This document shows positions 33,420-42,032 of a stretch of 64,000 nucleotides of DNA, piece after piece; the stretch's first letter is position 1; each line of letters starts with the position of its first letter. Below the pieces are notes generated by a model. The model saw nothing but the letters and a program-made list of their open reading frames with translations, made no database searches and was not told where the DNA came from. The stretch is from Sesamum alatum (Eukaryota > Streptophyta > Magnoliopsida > Lamiales > Pedaliaceae). A program made the position numbers and the translations under genes. The stretch spans positions 14,528,136 through 14,592,135 of the forward strand of contig JACGWO010000013.1 of the NCBI GenBank assembly GCA_034509735.1, given 5' to 3'.

Positions 33420-35153
33420 TAAATGGACATAGACATTGGAAAGTTTAACAAGATTGCAGATGAACTTTTTGCAGGAATAAGTATGTCCTCCAAAATCTCA
33501 AATTATTAGATCGAAATAAATATTGAAGAAAAAAGTTGCTTTATGAATGGATTAAAGTGGCTTGTATATAACTTTGAATTTTGGGATGAGCTTATTGAAT
33601 ATAGAGCAAGACTCAAAAGAATTCAAAGAATACTACGAAAGAAATTGATGAAATAAAAGAAATCATTTCTGAAATTCTTGGTCAATACCCTGATGCAGAT
33701 ATTTCTTACCAATATCGCATAAAAACTATTTGGATATCAAATTTTTTATATCACCAAAAAAATTGCAGGATATTATGTTGGTTAAATGAATAGCCTTTCT
33801 ATTGTAAGAATGCTTCCTCAAAGAGGAAGAGGCATAAACTCCTCTAATGAGAGACGAGGTAGGTTTCGACCAGACGAAATTATACGCCAATGTAATAGAT
33901 CACTTATTAGAGAAAACATCTCTGGAATTGAAAAATATAATAGGATTTCTGAAGAAAAGAATGAGCTCTTCCAACAATTCCTTATATTTAAGAAGAAACA
34001 GAAGAAATTTGCTATCGATGAAGTATCATCATCTTCAATATCTTATGCCAAGGTACTTGAAGAAGAAGACAAAATAGTGAATTACAAATTCAGTGAACAT
34101 CATGAAGTAACTATACTCCTGGAAAATGATGATCTAAGATGAGAGAAAGACCCATCGTATCTAATGAAAAGATACTTTGGTGTGATAGCATTTACGGCAG
34201 GGTCATACAAACCAAAGGCCCATTACGAGTGCATTCTTAAAGCGACACAAAGTATTGAAATCACCTACACTTACTCCAATAATGGAAAGGAGTTTAATTA
34301 CTCGAAGCAGTAGCAAATTTTTTTTATCAATGTTGTTGAATGGGGAATTAACCCATTAGGTGAAAAAGAATACATCACCCAGAGTCTAAAAGTCCGATAA
34401 AATTTAATTATTGGTACTATGTTGAAGCGTTCAACAAAGTCTTGCTCTATGAAAATTATAAGAGAAAACATACATGGTTTTTTAAAATTTGTCCATTAGT
34501 ATTCCAATATGAAGTACCAAATGAGTGTTTCAGTGGTGGTCGAATTATGATCCTCCAATTTCTATTCTCTCTAAATTTTTCAGGATTATTATATGGAATG
34601 GATCAACTATTCGCCAAAAATTATTCAGGCAGAAAAATCAAGAAAATAGATAGAGGGAATGACGCCTTTCTTCTTCTTTGTGGAATTCTCACTCCTATAG
34701 ATATGGTAGTGGTTACCGAAAGTATGAATGATCCTACAAAAAATTCCTTGTATCAAAAGAAAATCCTGTTCAAAATTTTGGAGCAAATTAATGCAAATAG
34801 ACCCAAAGACAAAAAAATATTTTTGTCAAGAAGCACTGGATGAAATGAAAAAAAAAAAACTTCAACAATATAGGACCGTTGTCGAAAAAGAGGAAAATCA
34901 AACTCCTAGCCCCTTTGAGAAATTATCACAAAAAATTAGAAGCAAAAGAGGCACCATCTTCAAAGAAAAAATGATTGAAGAATATCTCAATCAAGTTCAA
35001 AAAGATCTCAAAAAGAATCTAACAGGAATAGAATCCCCAATGGGAACCTCCTCCAAGGAAGAAGAAAATAAATATTCTTATTTAGTAGGAGAATCACAGG
35101 ATCATTTCGAGGAACCTAATCACGAAATTCTTCTTGATCTCAATTATTTTTAG
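33420..35153 (+). pseudogene. 3' ORF group of the caulimovirid-like remnant, function unknown
   Basis: A frame of 118 codons (33786-34142) begins with a basic stretch (MLPQRGRGINSSNERRGRFR) and continues into a coiled-coil-like EEKNELFQQFLIFKKKQKKF. Downstream frames (34160-34840) show EWGINPLGEKEYI (about 34350-34385), HTWFFKICPLVFQYEVPN (about 34466-34520) and a tryptophan-rich continuation in another frame. The last frame, 34728-35153, ends in a Glu/Lys-rich coil. I know this ORF type as the companion downstream of this RT in plant genomes but cannot give a function. Its position between RNase H and promoter equals that of the transactivator ORF of caulimoviruses, but no homology is claimed. 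Confidence 0.5.
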
Positions 35154-35229
35154 GAATTAGGACTGCTTTGAAAGAAAAATCAAAAGTTGGAACCTTCGAA
35201 TCTTCGGAAGAAAGAAAGTTGATGACCAC

Positions 35230-35866
35230 CATGGTTTAAAATTTCCATGCGTTTCAATCGAAACTATGGAAACTTTTCCTTTTTCAATGTTATGGAAATA
35301 AAAATACATGGTAGTTTCGAAATTATCTAGTTTCTTTCGAAACACTTCATTTTTCTTAATTTTCTTTCGAAATCTTTGAGTTTCCTAAGAAACTTTTTAT
35401 GTTTCCTAATTTTCTAGCGAAACATTTATTTCATACTTTTAGCTACAAATATATAAATTCTTGTGTTATACATAAGTATTTCATTTAATGATAACAAATT
35501 TAATATTAAGTTAAATTAGTAATGTTATATGTATAACTATCAACGTAATATAGATATTTTATAACACATAGTTAAACATAAATATTATAATATTATTTAG
35601 TTTCAATAGCACCTACATCAATTAATAACTCCAAATACATAATTATACTACATAAAAATAATATTAATTGGCTAAATGATACAAAATTAAACTACATATA
35701 TCTAGATTAAAAAAAGAAAGGTAATATTTTGAATTTTTCTATGACTATTATGTATGTTTTCTTTAATTTTACGATTTTTCCATAGCATTTTCGAAACGTT
35801 TCCAAAAAATTTCTAATATTTCTAAACTCGAAGTATTTGCTGGAAACGAAACTTTAATCCATGGTT
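35230..35866. mobile_element. TIR element with CATGGTT ends (TSD ACCAC)
   Basis: CATGGTTTAAAATTTCC at the left corresponds to the inverse of GAAACTTTAATCCATGG at the right. It is flanked by ACCAC at 35225-35229 and 35867-35871. The interior is AT-rich with repeated 'TTTCGAAA' and 'TTTCGAAAC' words spread in both halves, typical of subterminal repeats. It is 637 bp and non-coding, and the superfamily is unclear (a 5-bp duplication with inverted ends). The sequence of the caulimovirid-like remnant continues on its right side. Confidence 0.55.
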
Positions 35867-35871
35867 ACCAC

Positions 35872-36440
35872 AAGAGATCGGAAGCAGAATCAAAAGAGAA
35901 CAATTTCTCCAAAAATAATGAAAAAAATGAAGGGAGGAGTCATACAAACACGGGAAGATGACAAAACTAGAAGATTTTGACCAAATCAAGGGTACGGACA
36001 CGTGTCACATATGCAAGGCGTCTGGAGAATTAGACCAAACACCTATCTTAAATGATGAGACACCTGTCACTTGTGACAGACATGAAATAAAAATTTTGGG
36101 TCCAAACTTTAAATTACTGTACTTATTTACTTCATTTATATTCTTCTTATATTTGTTCTTAGCCTGATGAAAGGCTAATTTCGTACTGTTGAATTATCCA
36201 TGGTAACGAAGATAGCAAGGTTCTTAAAAAGAAAAGTATTTTAAATTACTGATAAATATATGGGTAAATTGGATGAAAAGGATAAAGGACCCTTGGGTCG
36301 TCGAGTTAAAATACAGGTGTGGACGAAATTTGTGTTGCCATTATTGCCCGATTTTACCAACGAATGGGCTGTTTGGGCTTTTGCGTGACGTTTTGACCTA
36401 GCTCATTCGGTTGGAACCACCCAATTTTAATTTGGTCTAA
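35872..36440 (+). promoter_or_regulatory. 3' non-coding part of the caulimovirid-like remnant, possible promoter
   Basis: The region follows the last ORF and has a 10-bp palindrome GACACGTGTC (35997-36006) with a G-box core CACGTG. About 130 bp later comes a T-rich region with TTTATATTC and TTATATTTG (about 36135-36155). A short open frame (35958-36167) shows CHICKASGELDQTP but no known domain. The promoter reading is inferred from position only. Confidence 0.3.
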
Positions 36441-37770
36441 CTAGTTGTAGTGGCACACTGTCTCTGCGTGCATATAATAAATATTGTTAAAATATGTTAT
36501 TATAAATAAGAGTAAATTATATATACCAATGCATTAGGCTTATCAATGGATAAATAAAACGCAGGTCCAGACCCACTATAATAAATCTAAGCTCAAGCCC
36601 AAGCCCGCTATTTTAAGTTAGACCCAGACCCAAAGCCAGGCCCAAACCCAAAAAAATAAAATATATGGGTATGAGCCCGGTATAGATACAAATACCCATT
36701 CCCAATAATTTATTTTTTTAAAGAGACCCATACCCAAAGATTCTGAAAAGAGAAAACATATTATGTTATGAGATTTCCCTTCTCTAGCTCTAAAAATCTG
36801 AAACCCTAGCAACCATCGCCTTTTTTTCCCCTCTCCATTTCGCTGTCGATCATCGTGTGTTCGTCGGTGCGCCACCACCATTAGATAGCCCACCTAACTG
36901 GTAAGATTTCCTACCAAATCCCATGCCGAAATTCCTCATTGTCAGCAATTTTTTTTCTTTCCACTCCATCCAACGCGCACTGTGGACCTCTGTTTTTGGC
37001 TCTCTCCGACCACTGTCTAATGTCAATGTCGAGGTCACCGGAATCTTTCCTAAGTACCCACCACAAATCCCTCTTCCTCTATCCCGCCGACCACCAACCC
37101 TATGTAGAAGTAAGACTTACATGGGCCATAGAAAAAAGATGACGGGTTGAAGGAGAATTTCTCGGGTGCAGAAGTAACAGCCAATCAAATTGAAGGACTG
37201 GAGGATTCAACCACTGTCTCATTAATGATACAATTTTGTACAAATTAAGTTGAAAAAATTAAAACCCTCCATATATCCATAATCTCATTCCATTTTAAGG
37301 GTTTGTGAAATTTGAATTTAAGAGGGAAGTCTATGTCTATGTGCCTGCATAACCCCTCGTTTTTCTTCTTTCTATATCATCTATATCTATTGATGTATAA
37401 GGCAATGGAAAATTCACTATAAGTTGTTGACTTGGAAAAAAAAATGATTTGATCTAATATGTTAGACCCAACTTAGTGTACCCATCGGGTCTTAGAGTGG
37501 GCCTGGATCAGGTCGACTCTAGTGGATAATTAATGTGTAATTATAGGCTTGGGTTTTGTTTACCCATTGATAGACCTACAATACATTACATTTAAAAAAA
37601 AGTAAAACAAAAATAAAGATAAAAAACTAATTTATCAATTAATATAAAATTTAAAAGTTGAATAAGTTAATTATTTTACTGGTTGAAGGGCATTTGTGGT
37701 TTCACAAAAAACTAGTGTCATTATGTTATTAACTGCTATTTGTGAGTGTGGAGGGTCTTTTCTTTTTGTA
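36441..37770 (-). mobile_element. Helitron-like unit 1 of a tandem array (contains hAT insertion)
   Basis: On the minus strand the unit ends with GCACGCAGAGACAGTGTGC, a 6-bp stem with one mismatch, then 10 bp and CTAG (36441-36444), followed by T. This is the Helitron 3' end design. Its 5' end is truncated (CTAATACAAAAAG instead of TCTATACTAATATAA). Without the hAT insertion it is about 280 bp. The 'GTTAATGACACT...' core is shared with units 2 and 3. It is non-autonomous and carries no Rep/helicase. Confidence 0.6.
36535..37578. mobile_element. hAT-type non-autonomous element (8-bp TSD)
   Basis: The termini TAGGCTTATCAATGG and the inverse of CCATTGATAGACCTA match with two differences. The flanks are the 8-bp duplication CAATGCAT (36527-36534) and CAATACAT (37579-37586), one mismatch. 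TAGG-type ends and an 8-bp duplication indicate hAT. The arms are rich in 'GACCCA'/'GGCCC' words. The 1044-bp element carries a GC-richer centre (about 36790-37150) with no recognisable domain, including AAACCCTAGC, a phrase frequent in plant 5' leaders. Confidence 0.75.
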
Positions 37771-38047
37771 TTAGCCATTGTGACACCTCATTCATAAGTG
37801 CATATAATAAATAATCTTTCACGTATTAAAATATATTATAAAATAAAGTAAAATATATAACGCAATCCATTATGTACGTTAAAAGAAAGAAAAAAAAGAA
37901 AACTAATTTGTAAAAGTTGCAAAGTTAAATAAGTTAGTTATTTTATAAATAGAATGGCTTTATTTGGCATCACAAAAATTGGTGAGGCAGTGTCATTAAC
38001 CGCCGTTTGTGAATGTGGAAGCCTTTCTCTTTTTATATTAGTATAGA
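37771..38047 (-). mobile_element. Helitron-like unit 2 of the tandem array
   Basis: On the minus strand it runs from TCTATACTAATATAAAAAG (5' end at 38047) to CTAA (37771-37774, a decayed CTAG). The 3' hairpin is degenerate. The 5' TC follows directly after the CTAG of unit 3, with no intervening base. It is about 277 bp and shares the core with units 1, 3 and 4. Confidence 0.6.
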
Positions 38048-38364
38048 CTAGCCGTCGTGGTACGCCGTTCCTGCGTGCACATAGTAAATAATTTTTTATA
38101 TTTTAAAATATATTATAAAGAAGTATAAAATATATAAACTAACATGTTATATTAAAAAAAAAAACTAATTTATCAGAGAAAATTGCATTTCTGGTACCAC
38201 ACTATAGGGACCCTTGCAAGTTTGGTACCATACTTTCTAAAATAGCCAATTTTGATACCGTAGTTTACAGAGACTTGCAAATAAGGTACTTTCCTTTCAT
38301 TTTAGCCCCTCAACCTTTAGAAAGTATCAGATTTGGTCCCAAAAACTTTTTTTTTTTTTTTCAG

Positions 38365-38944
38365 AAATAGCACCCATGCAATTCAATTCTGATCAGGCCC
38401 AACATGCTTCCGAAAATAAAATTAAGCCTCCATAAATTCATACATTGGTTTGACCGCTTTGCCACCGGGTATTCCAAGTCCTCGTTTTTACGGCTCTTTC
38501 TCCAACCACACTACCACAGCAGATGGTTCATAGGTACTTGGCTCCTTCAGCAACGAACAGCACAGCCCTAATTCGTTTCCTACCTTAGGGCGTAAAAGTA
38601 CTCAAAATAGAGACTTAATAAAATTTTGGACAACAAATTGGACAGAAGCCTTTATTTTATTGAAGAAATACTTGAAATATTACATAGATATTTTATTCCT
38701 CTATCGGATGAGAAAACTACTTAGCCTCTCATGGATAAGAGGACTTGACTCGTTGGGGATAACCCCATACACTGGATATTCTAATACTTAGAAAATTTTT
38801 AAAAACACAGTTTATTTTGCTGAAGAGTTGGAGAAGTTTTTCTGATGTCCTCCATCTGCTTCCTAGCTCTCTATTTATAATAGTCCGCAGACTTCAAACC
38901 CGGACTTCAATCTTATTTTTAGGTGACGTCATTGCGTTCGTCAC
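38365..38944 (-). promoter_or_regulatory. as-1/TATA/polyadenylation module of the cassette
   Basis: On the minus strand, TGACG-N7-TGACG lies at 38943-38927, the exact layout of the as-1 element of the caulimovirus 35S promoter. TATAAATAG follows 47 bp downstream (38879-38871), and AATAAA about 215 bp after that (38656-38651). A leader-like tail without ORFs continues to a 15-base A run (T at 38347-38361 on the plus strand). The promoter, a short distance to the poly(A) signal and a leader are the terminally redundant design of pararetroviruses. The motifs are seen directly; activity is not known. Confidence 0.6.
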
Positions 38945-39088
38945 CAACTTTGTCTTTCAACTTTCCAGCTATGATCATTATGCCTTGCCGGCCATGTGCT
39001 TGCCAACTGGTGTTGTCTTTCTGACTGTTGACCCTTTTGTCCTCTTCTGCCGACAGTCTCCCTTTTGATTTTTTATATCTTGAGGGTT

Positions 39089-39869
39089 CTACCTCCTTTT
39101 GTGAAAATCCTTTCTTTTACCCTTCTCTGGTCTTGGTTCGGGTTTATTTTGAGTTACCCGAATCTTTGTTCCGAACAAGGGCTTTTCCTGTTTTTCACAA
39201 CAAGGGCATAAGTGGTTATGCCATTGTCCTACGTGCATCATGTTGCATGCCTTCTTCCTTGTGTTCTCTGTTGCAGGCAGCTTATTTTCCCATATAAGCA
39301 TTCTTTTCTTTTCAAACAAGCTTTCTGCAAACTCGATGCTTTTTCCTATAATGGAGTTTAACAGGAATGATCCATTTAATTTATTGGAAAATATTTTAAA
39401 TGGATATTTGACGTTATCCATCTCTGTGAGACAGACCCAATAACCCCATGCTCTCCTGGTGGATATGTTATCTTCACTAATGGAAGATACCAGGGGAGCC
39501 TCTCCTGTGGCAGCCTTGACTCTGTTGAATGCTACCATGTCTGGTCTCTGCAATTTGATGAAATGGAATGTTGGGTGAGACCCCTTTCCTGCGATTTCTG
39601 GAGCTATGGAAAGGAACTTGAGCTCCAAAATATCTCCTCGTTTAAGGTGGGGATTGTTTTGCCATACGTCATATACCGCCCCCACTAATCCATTCCGGAA
39701 GCTTTGAGATTTCCGGAAAGCTTGGTGACGTAGTATGAACTAAAGCAAGGGCTCCAAAATCATACCACTCTCGTACCTCTTCTGGTTTAGACCCTTCGAT
39801 CATCCAGATTCTGTTATATTTTCCGGATGTGTCTACGATGGGAAATAGTTGGGAAATCATTATTATCAC
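39089..39869 (-). pseudogene. Cassette ORF upstream of the promoter (plant retroelement/pararetrovirus family, unknown function)
   Basis: The frame from 39869 reads IWMIEGSKPEEVREWYDFGA and SPSFPEISKLPEWI, then a stop at about 39671. Overlapping from 39685, GAVYDVWQNNPHLKRGDIL leads into a 198-codon frame with FHFIKLQRPDMVAF and a Cys-rich LCPCCEKQEK, ending in a basic tail at 39089. The two frames were probably one. I recognise this protein type from other plant retroelement copies but cannot assign a function. No RT, protease or integrase motif is present. It stops about 145 bp before the as-1 element. Confidence 0.5.
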
Positions 39870-40095
39870 AACAGAGAGGGGTTCTTTTGATTTTACCTCT
39901 CAATCTTTTCATGTTCTTTTGGACGGATGCTTGGTAACACCAATCTTTCAGTTTGTCTTTAAGGAAAGACATCCTCCTTGCAACTGAATCCAGCTACCCT
40001 GCAGGTACTTTGTATGATTGTATCAACATTTCCCTCCATGGGCTGCAGATCTTTGCAAAGAACATTGGGGCGGCTACTTCGGTTGTTACCCCACT

Positions 40096-40793
40096 CTAGA
40101 AGAAGTATTTGTGGAACCAATAGATATATTCATCTACAGCACAGATACTTCTTAACTCGAGACCAAAGAGAGCTTGTGCATACTCCCTAGCCTTTTCTGT
40201 TCTGCTTCCTTCGAAGTATCCATATCCGATGAAGTGAATCTTGATTAACCTTCCCAGTCTATCCGCGATTGCACTTTTAGACTCTACTTCAAGGATGCTT
40301 GCTTCGGTCTCTTCTGGGGTATTATCCCATCCGATATTTATCGATCCTTCCAAGCTTAACTCCAAAAGCTTTATGAACTTATCCTTGTCTAGCTCCAACA
40401 TAAGTGCTGCAATTTTCATGGCTGCAACCCATTCATCTATCAACTTCTCGATATTTCGGAAGTCGATAACATCCAGGTTGAGAACCGTGCCATATGGATG
40501 TAAGGGCTGGAGCGTGGTCCTTGCCCATGGTGTGTTTTCAGGCACTCGTCTTGAATTCCTTCCTGGATTTTCTCGCAATCTTGTCCCCACGAAGGTAGGG
40601 GTAGCATTGGTGTGAAAATCTGTACCTTCTCTCATTGGATGATCCTGCGGTGGATCATTTGAGCCTGTGCTTCCCTCCGGCGGTGGTAAAGCTGGAGCGA
40701 CCTCATTGGTTTGGATATTAACTAAATCCCCTAGTTGGGAAAAGAATTCAGCTAACTCTTGTAGATCCGATAGATCCACTCTAGATATCTCCG
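40096..40793 (-). pseudogene. Cassette capsid/Gag-like ORF
   Basis: The frame that is open from about 40800 to 40096 begins ITEISRVDLSDLQELAEFF and continues with a Pro-rich hinge. The C-terminal half has INIGWDNTPEETEASIL, IKIHFIGYGYFEGSRTEKAR and FGLELRSICAVDEYIYWFHK. That part resembles the helical core of Gag-like capsids in plant pararetrovirus-type elements. It continues the coiled-coil frame at 41180-40794 after a one-base shift, so the two may have been one polyprotein. It is cut off at 40096 before any zinc knuckle. Confidence 0.45.
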
Positions 40794-41180
40794 TTATTTT
40801 ATGGATTTGATGATCTCGATGATTTGTTCCTCTTGTGTCTTTGGCTTCGAGATCTCCTTCGCCTTTCCTTTCTGATGTAGGAAAGATACTGGTCCAAGGG
40901 CGTCCCTGATGCGTTCCTGATGAGATCTGGATGTCTCAGGGGTATTCCTTTGTTTTCTTCTCAGATCTGTAACCTCATTCTTCAGATCTGTGAGATCCTT
41001 TTGTAGATCTGGTAGGATTTTTAAGATATCGTCCATCTTTTGGTTCAAGAGGTCTATTTTCATAGGTATATGGATTAGCCTATGTCCATAGTCTTGAACT
41101 GTCTTTTGTACCTCTCTAAGGTCCTGAGAGTACTTCGAGGTATCCGGTTCGAGTTCCTTCCAATCAGTTCCTTTAATCAT
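40794..41180 (-). CDS. Coiled-coil protein of the cassette
   Basis: This is a 128-codon frame starting MIKGTDWKELEPDTSKYSQ. Heptad-like positions run through IDLLNQKMDDILKILPDLQ and KDLTDLKNEVTDLRRKQR (residues about 45-85), followed by a Lys-rich tail. Its ATG overlaps the end of the preceding ORF within ATGATTAA (8 bases shared). Short coiled-coil ORFs joined by ATGA-type overlaps are typical of caulimovirid virion-associated proteins, but a homology search is needed before using that name. The frame itself has no stop. Confidence 0.5.
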   Translation of the reverse strand: MIKGTDWKELEPDTSKYSQDLREVQKTVQDYGHRLIHIPMKIDLLNQKMDDILKILPDLQKDLTDLKNEVTDLRRKQRNTPETSRSHQERIRDALGPVSFLHQKGKAKEISKPKTQEEQIIEIIKSIK

Positions 41181-41478
41181 TATTTTTAGAACTGTATTTT
41201 TTCAGGAATCTACCTGTTCCGGATCTCCTGGCTGGGATTCTTCCATGGATCTCAGCTCCCTGTAGACGTCTCACTGCATTCCCTGGTAACGTCTCTCGAA
41301 CATGGCGATTTATGTGCCATTCCTCTCTTTCTTCCTTTGGAAGAAATGACGCATCGACCAACCTCGGACTGTTGGCAATATTTCTAAGAATTTCCATAAG
41401 AAATTCTGTTCTCTGTATTTTTAGAATTTGAAAATACTCCCTGTTTTCAGTGTAACTCGAACTTTCGTTCGGCTCCAT
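41173..41478 (-). CDS. First ORF of the cassette, unknown function
   Basis: The ATG at 41478 opens 101 codons: MEPNESSSYTENREYFQILK, then a charged helical middle (PKEEREEWHINRHVRETLPG) and a basic end RRSGTGRFLKKYSS. The frame is open, with no known domain. It starts 78 bases after the primer-binding site and overlaps the coiled-coil ORF by 8 bases. The open frame reaches further up to 41544 without another ATG. Confidence 0.45.
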   Translation of the reverse strand: MEPNESSSYTENREYFQILKIQRTEFLMEILRNIANSPRLVDASFLPKEEREEWHINRHVRETLPGNAVRRLQGAEIHGRIPARRSGTGRFLKKYSSKNND

Positions 41479-41555
41479 GCTTTTAAAGATCTCCTCCGTT
41501 AGGGATAAAATATCAATATGTAATATGAACAAACATTTCTTCAATAAACCTAGGC

Positions 41556-41568
41556 TCTGATACCATTT
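41556..41568 (-). other. Primer-binding site complementary to initiator tRNA-Met
   Basis: The minus strand reads TGGTATCAGAGCC, the standard plant tRNA-iMet primer site of caulimovirids and many LTR retrotransposons. No LTR precedes it: the Mutator-type arm begins only about 70-100 bp away. This makes the site the start of the cassette. Confidence 0.75.
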
Positions 41569-42032
41569 TCATGCATAGGATACTAAATCTGAAAATTTGG
41601 GCAAAAATGGACAAAATCCGTGCAAAAAATAAATTTCGGGGACTAGAAATGATATTATCAAAAGATGAGGGTTGGTACTAAAACTGTCAGTTTCAAAACT
41701 AAGGTACTATATTTGCAACTTTCATAAACTGCGGTATCAAACTTGTCTGACTTTCATAAAATGCGGTATCAAACTTGCCAGACCCCTCATTGTGTGGTAC
41801 TGAAATTGGCTTTTTTGAAAAGTTCGGTATTAAAATTGCAATGGGGCCTATAGTATGGTACCTTCTTTGTATTTATCCCAATTTATCAATTCATATAAAA
41901 TTTAGAAAGTTGAATAAATTAGTTATCATATCAGTTGAGAGTTATTTTTGGCATCACAAAAAAGTGGTGCGACGATATCATTAACTGTCATTTGTGAGTA
42001 AAAAATAATTTTTTTTTATATAATAGTATAGA

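Larger units (their letters stand above)
27365..36440 (+). mobile_element. Caulimovirid-like (endogenous pararetrovirus-type) remnant
   Basis: In order it holds a 30K-type movement-protein remnant, an unknown segment, a capsid/gag-like protein with CCHC knuckle, an acidic segment, an aspartic protease, RT, RNase H and a 3' ORF group. No integrase and no LTR pair belongs to it. Movement protein, a Gag-like coat protein and RT without integrase is the caulimovirid plan. The remnant is heavily mutated (stops in every ORF) and was later cut by a gypsy solo LTR (30058-30858) and a TIR element (35230-35866). The right limit is set at the Helitron array; the left limit abuts gypsy gag. The genus cannot be named with confidence. 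Confidence 0.7.
38176..41879 (-). mobile_element. Mutator-type element carrying a pararetrovirus-like cassette
   Basis: The left terminus GAGAAAATTGCATTTCTGG and the right terminus (inverse GGGATAAATACAAAGAAGG) open arms of about 200 bp that share GGTACCATACTATAGG and repeated 'TTGATACCG' phrases. The target duplication AATTTATCA is perfect, 9 bp, at 38167-38175 and 41880-41888, in line with the Mutator superfamily. No transposase is present. Between the arms (about 38365-41570) lies a minus-strand cassette with primer-binding site, small ORFs and a promoter/polyadenylation module. The 9-bp duplication shows that arms and cassette now form one unit, but whether they moved together is an inference. 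Confidence 0.8.
38048..42032 (-). mobile_element. Helitron-like unit 3 of the tandem array (contains 3.7-kb Mutator-type element)
   Basis: On the minus strand it starts TCTATACTATTATATAAA at 42032 and ends with the hairpin GCACGCAGGAACGGCGTAC and CTAG at 38048-38051. The host base before TC is A (complement of T at 42033), as expected for insertion between A and T. Net length without the inserted element is about 270 bp. Confidence 0.65.

Noticed and set aside
38347..38361. 15-base A run on the cassette strand, which could mean the cassette is a retroposed, polyadenylated RNA.
   Set aside because: It lies about 290 bp beyond the AATAAA and the cassette order starts at the primer site rather than at the inferred transcription start, so a simple processed-RNA copy does not fit.
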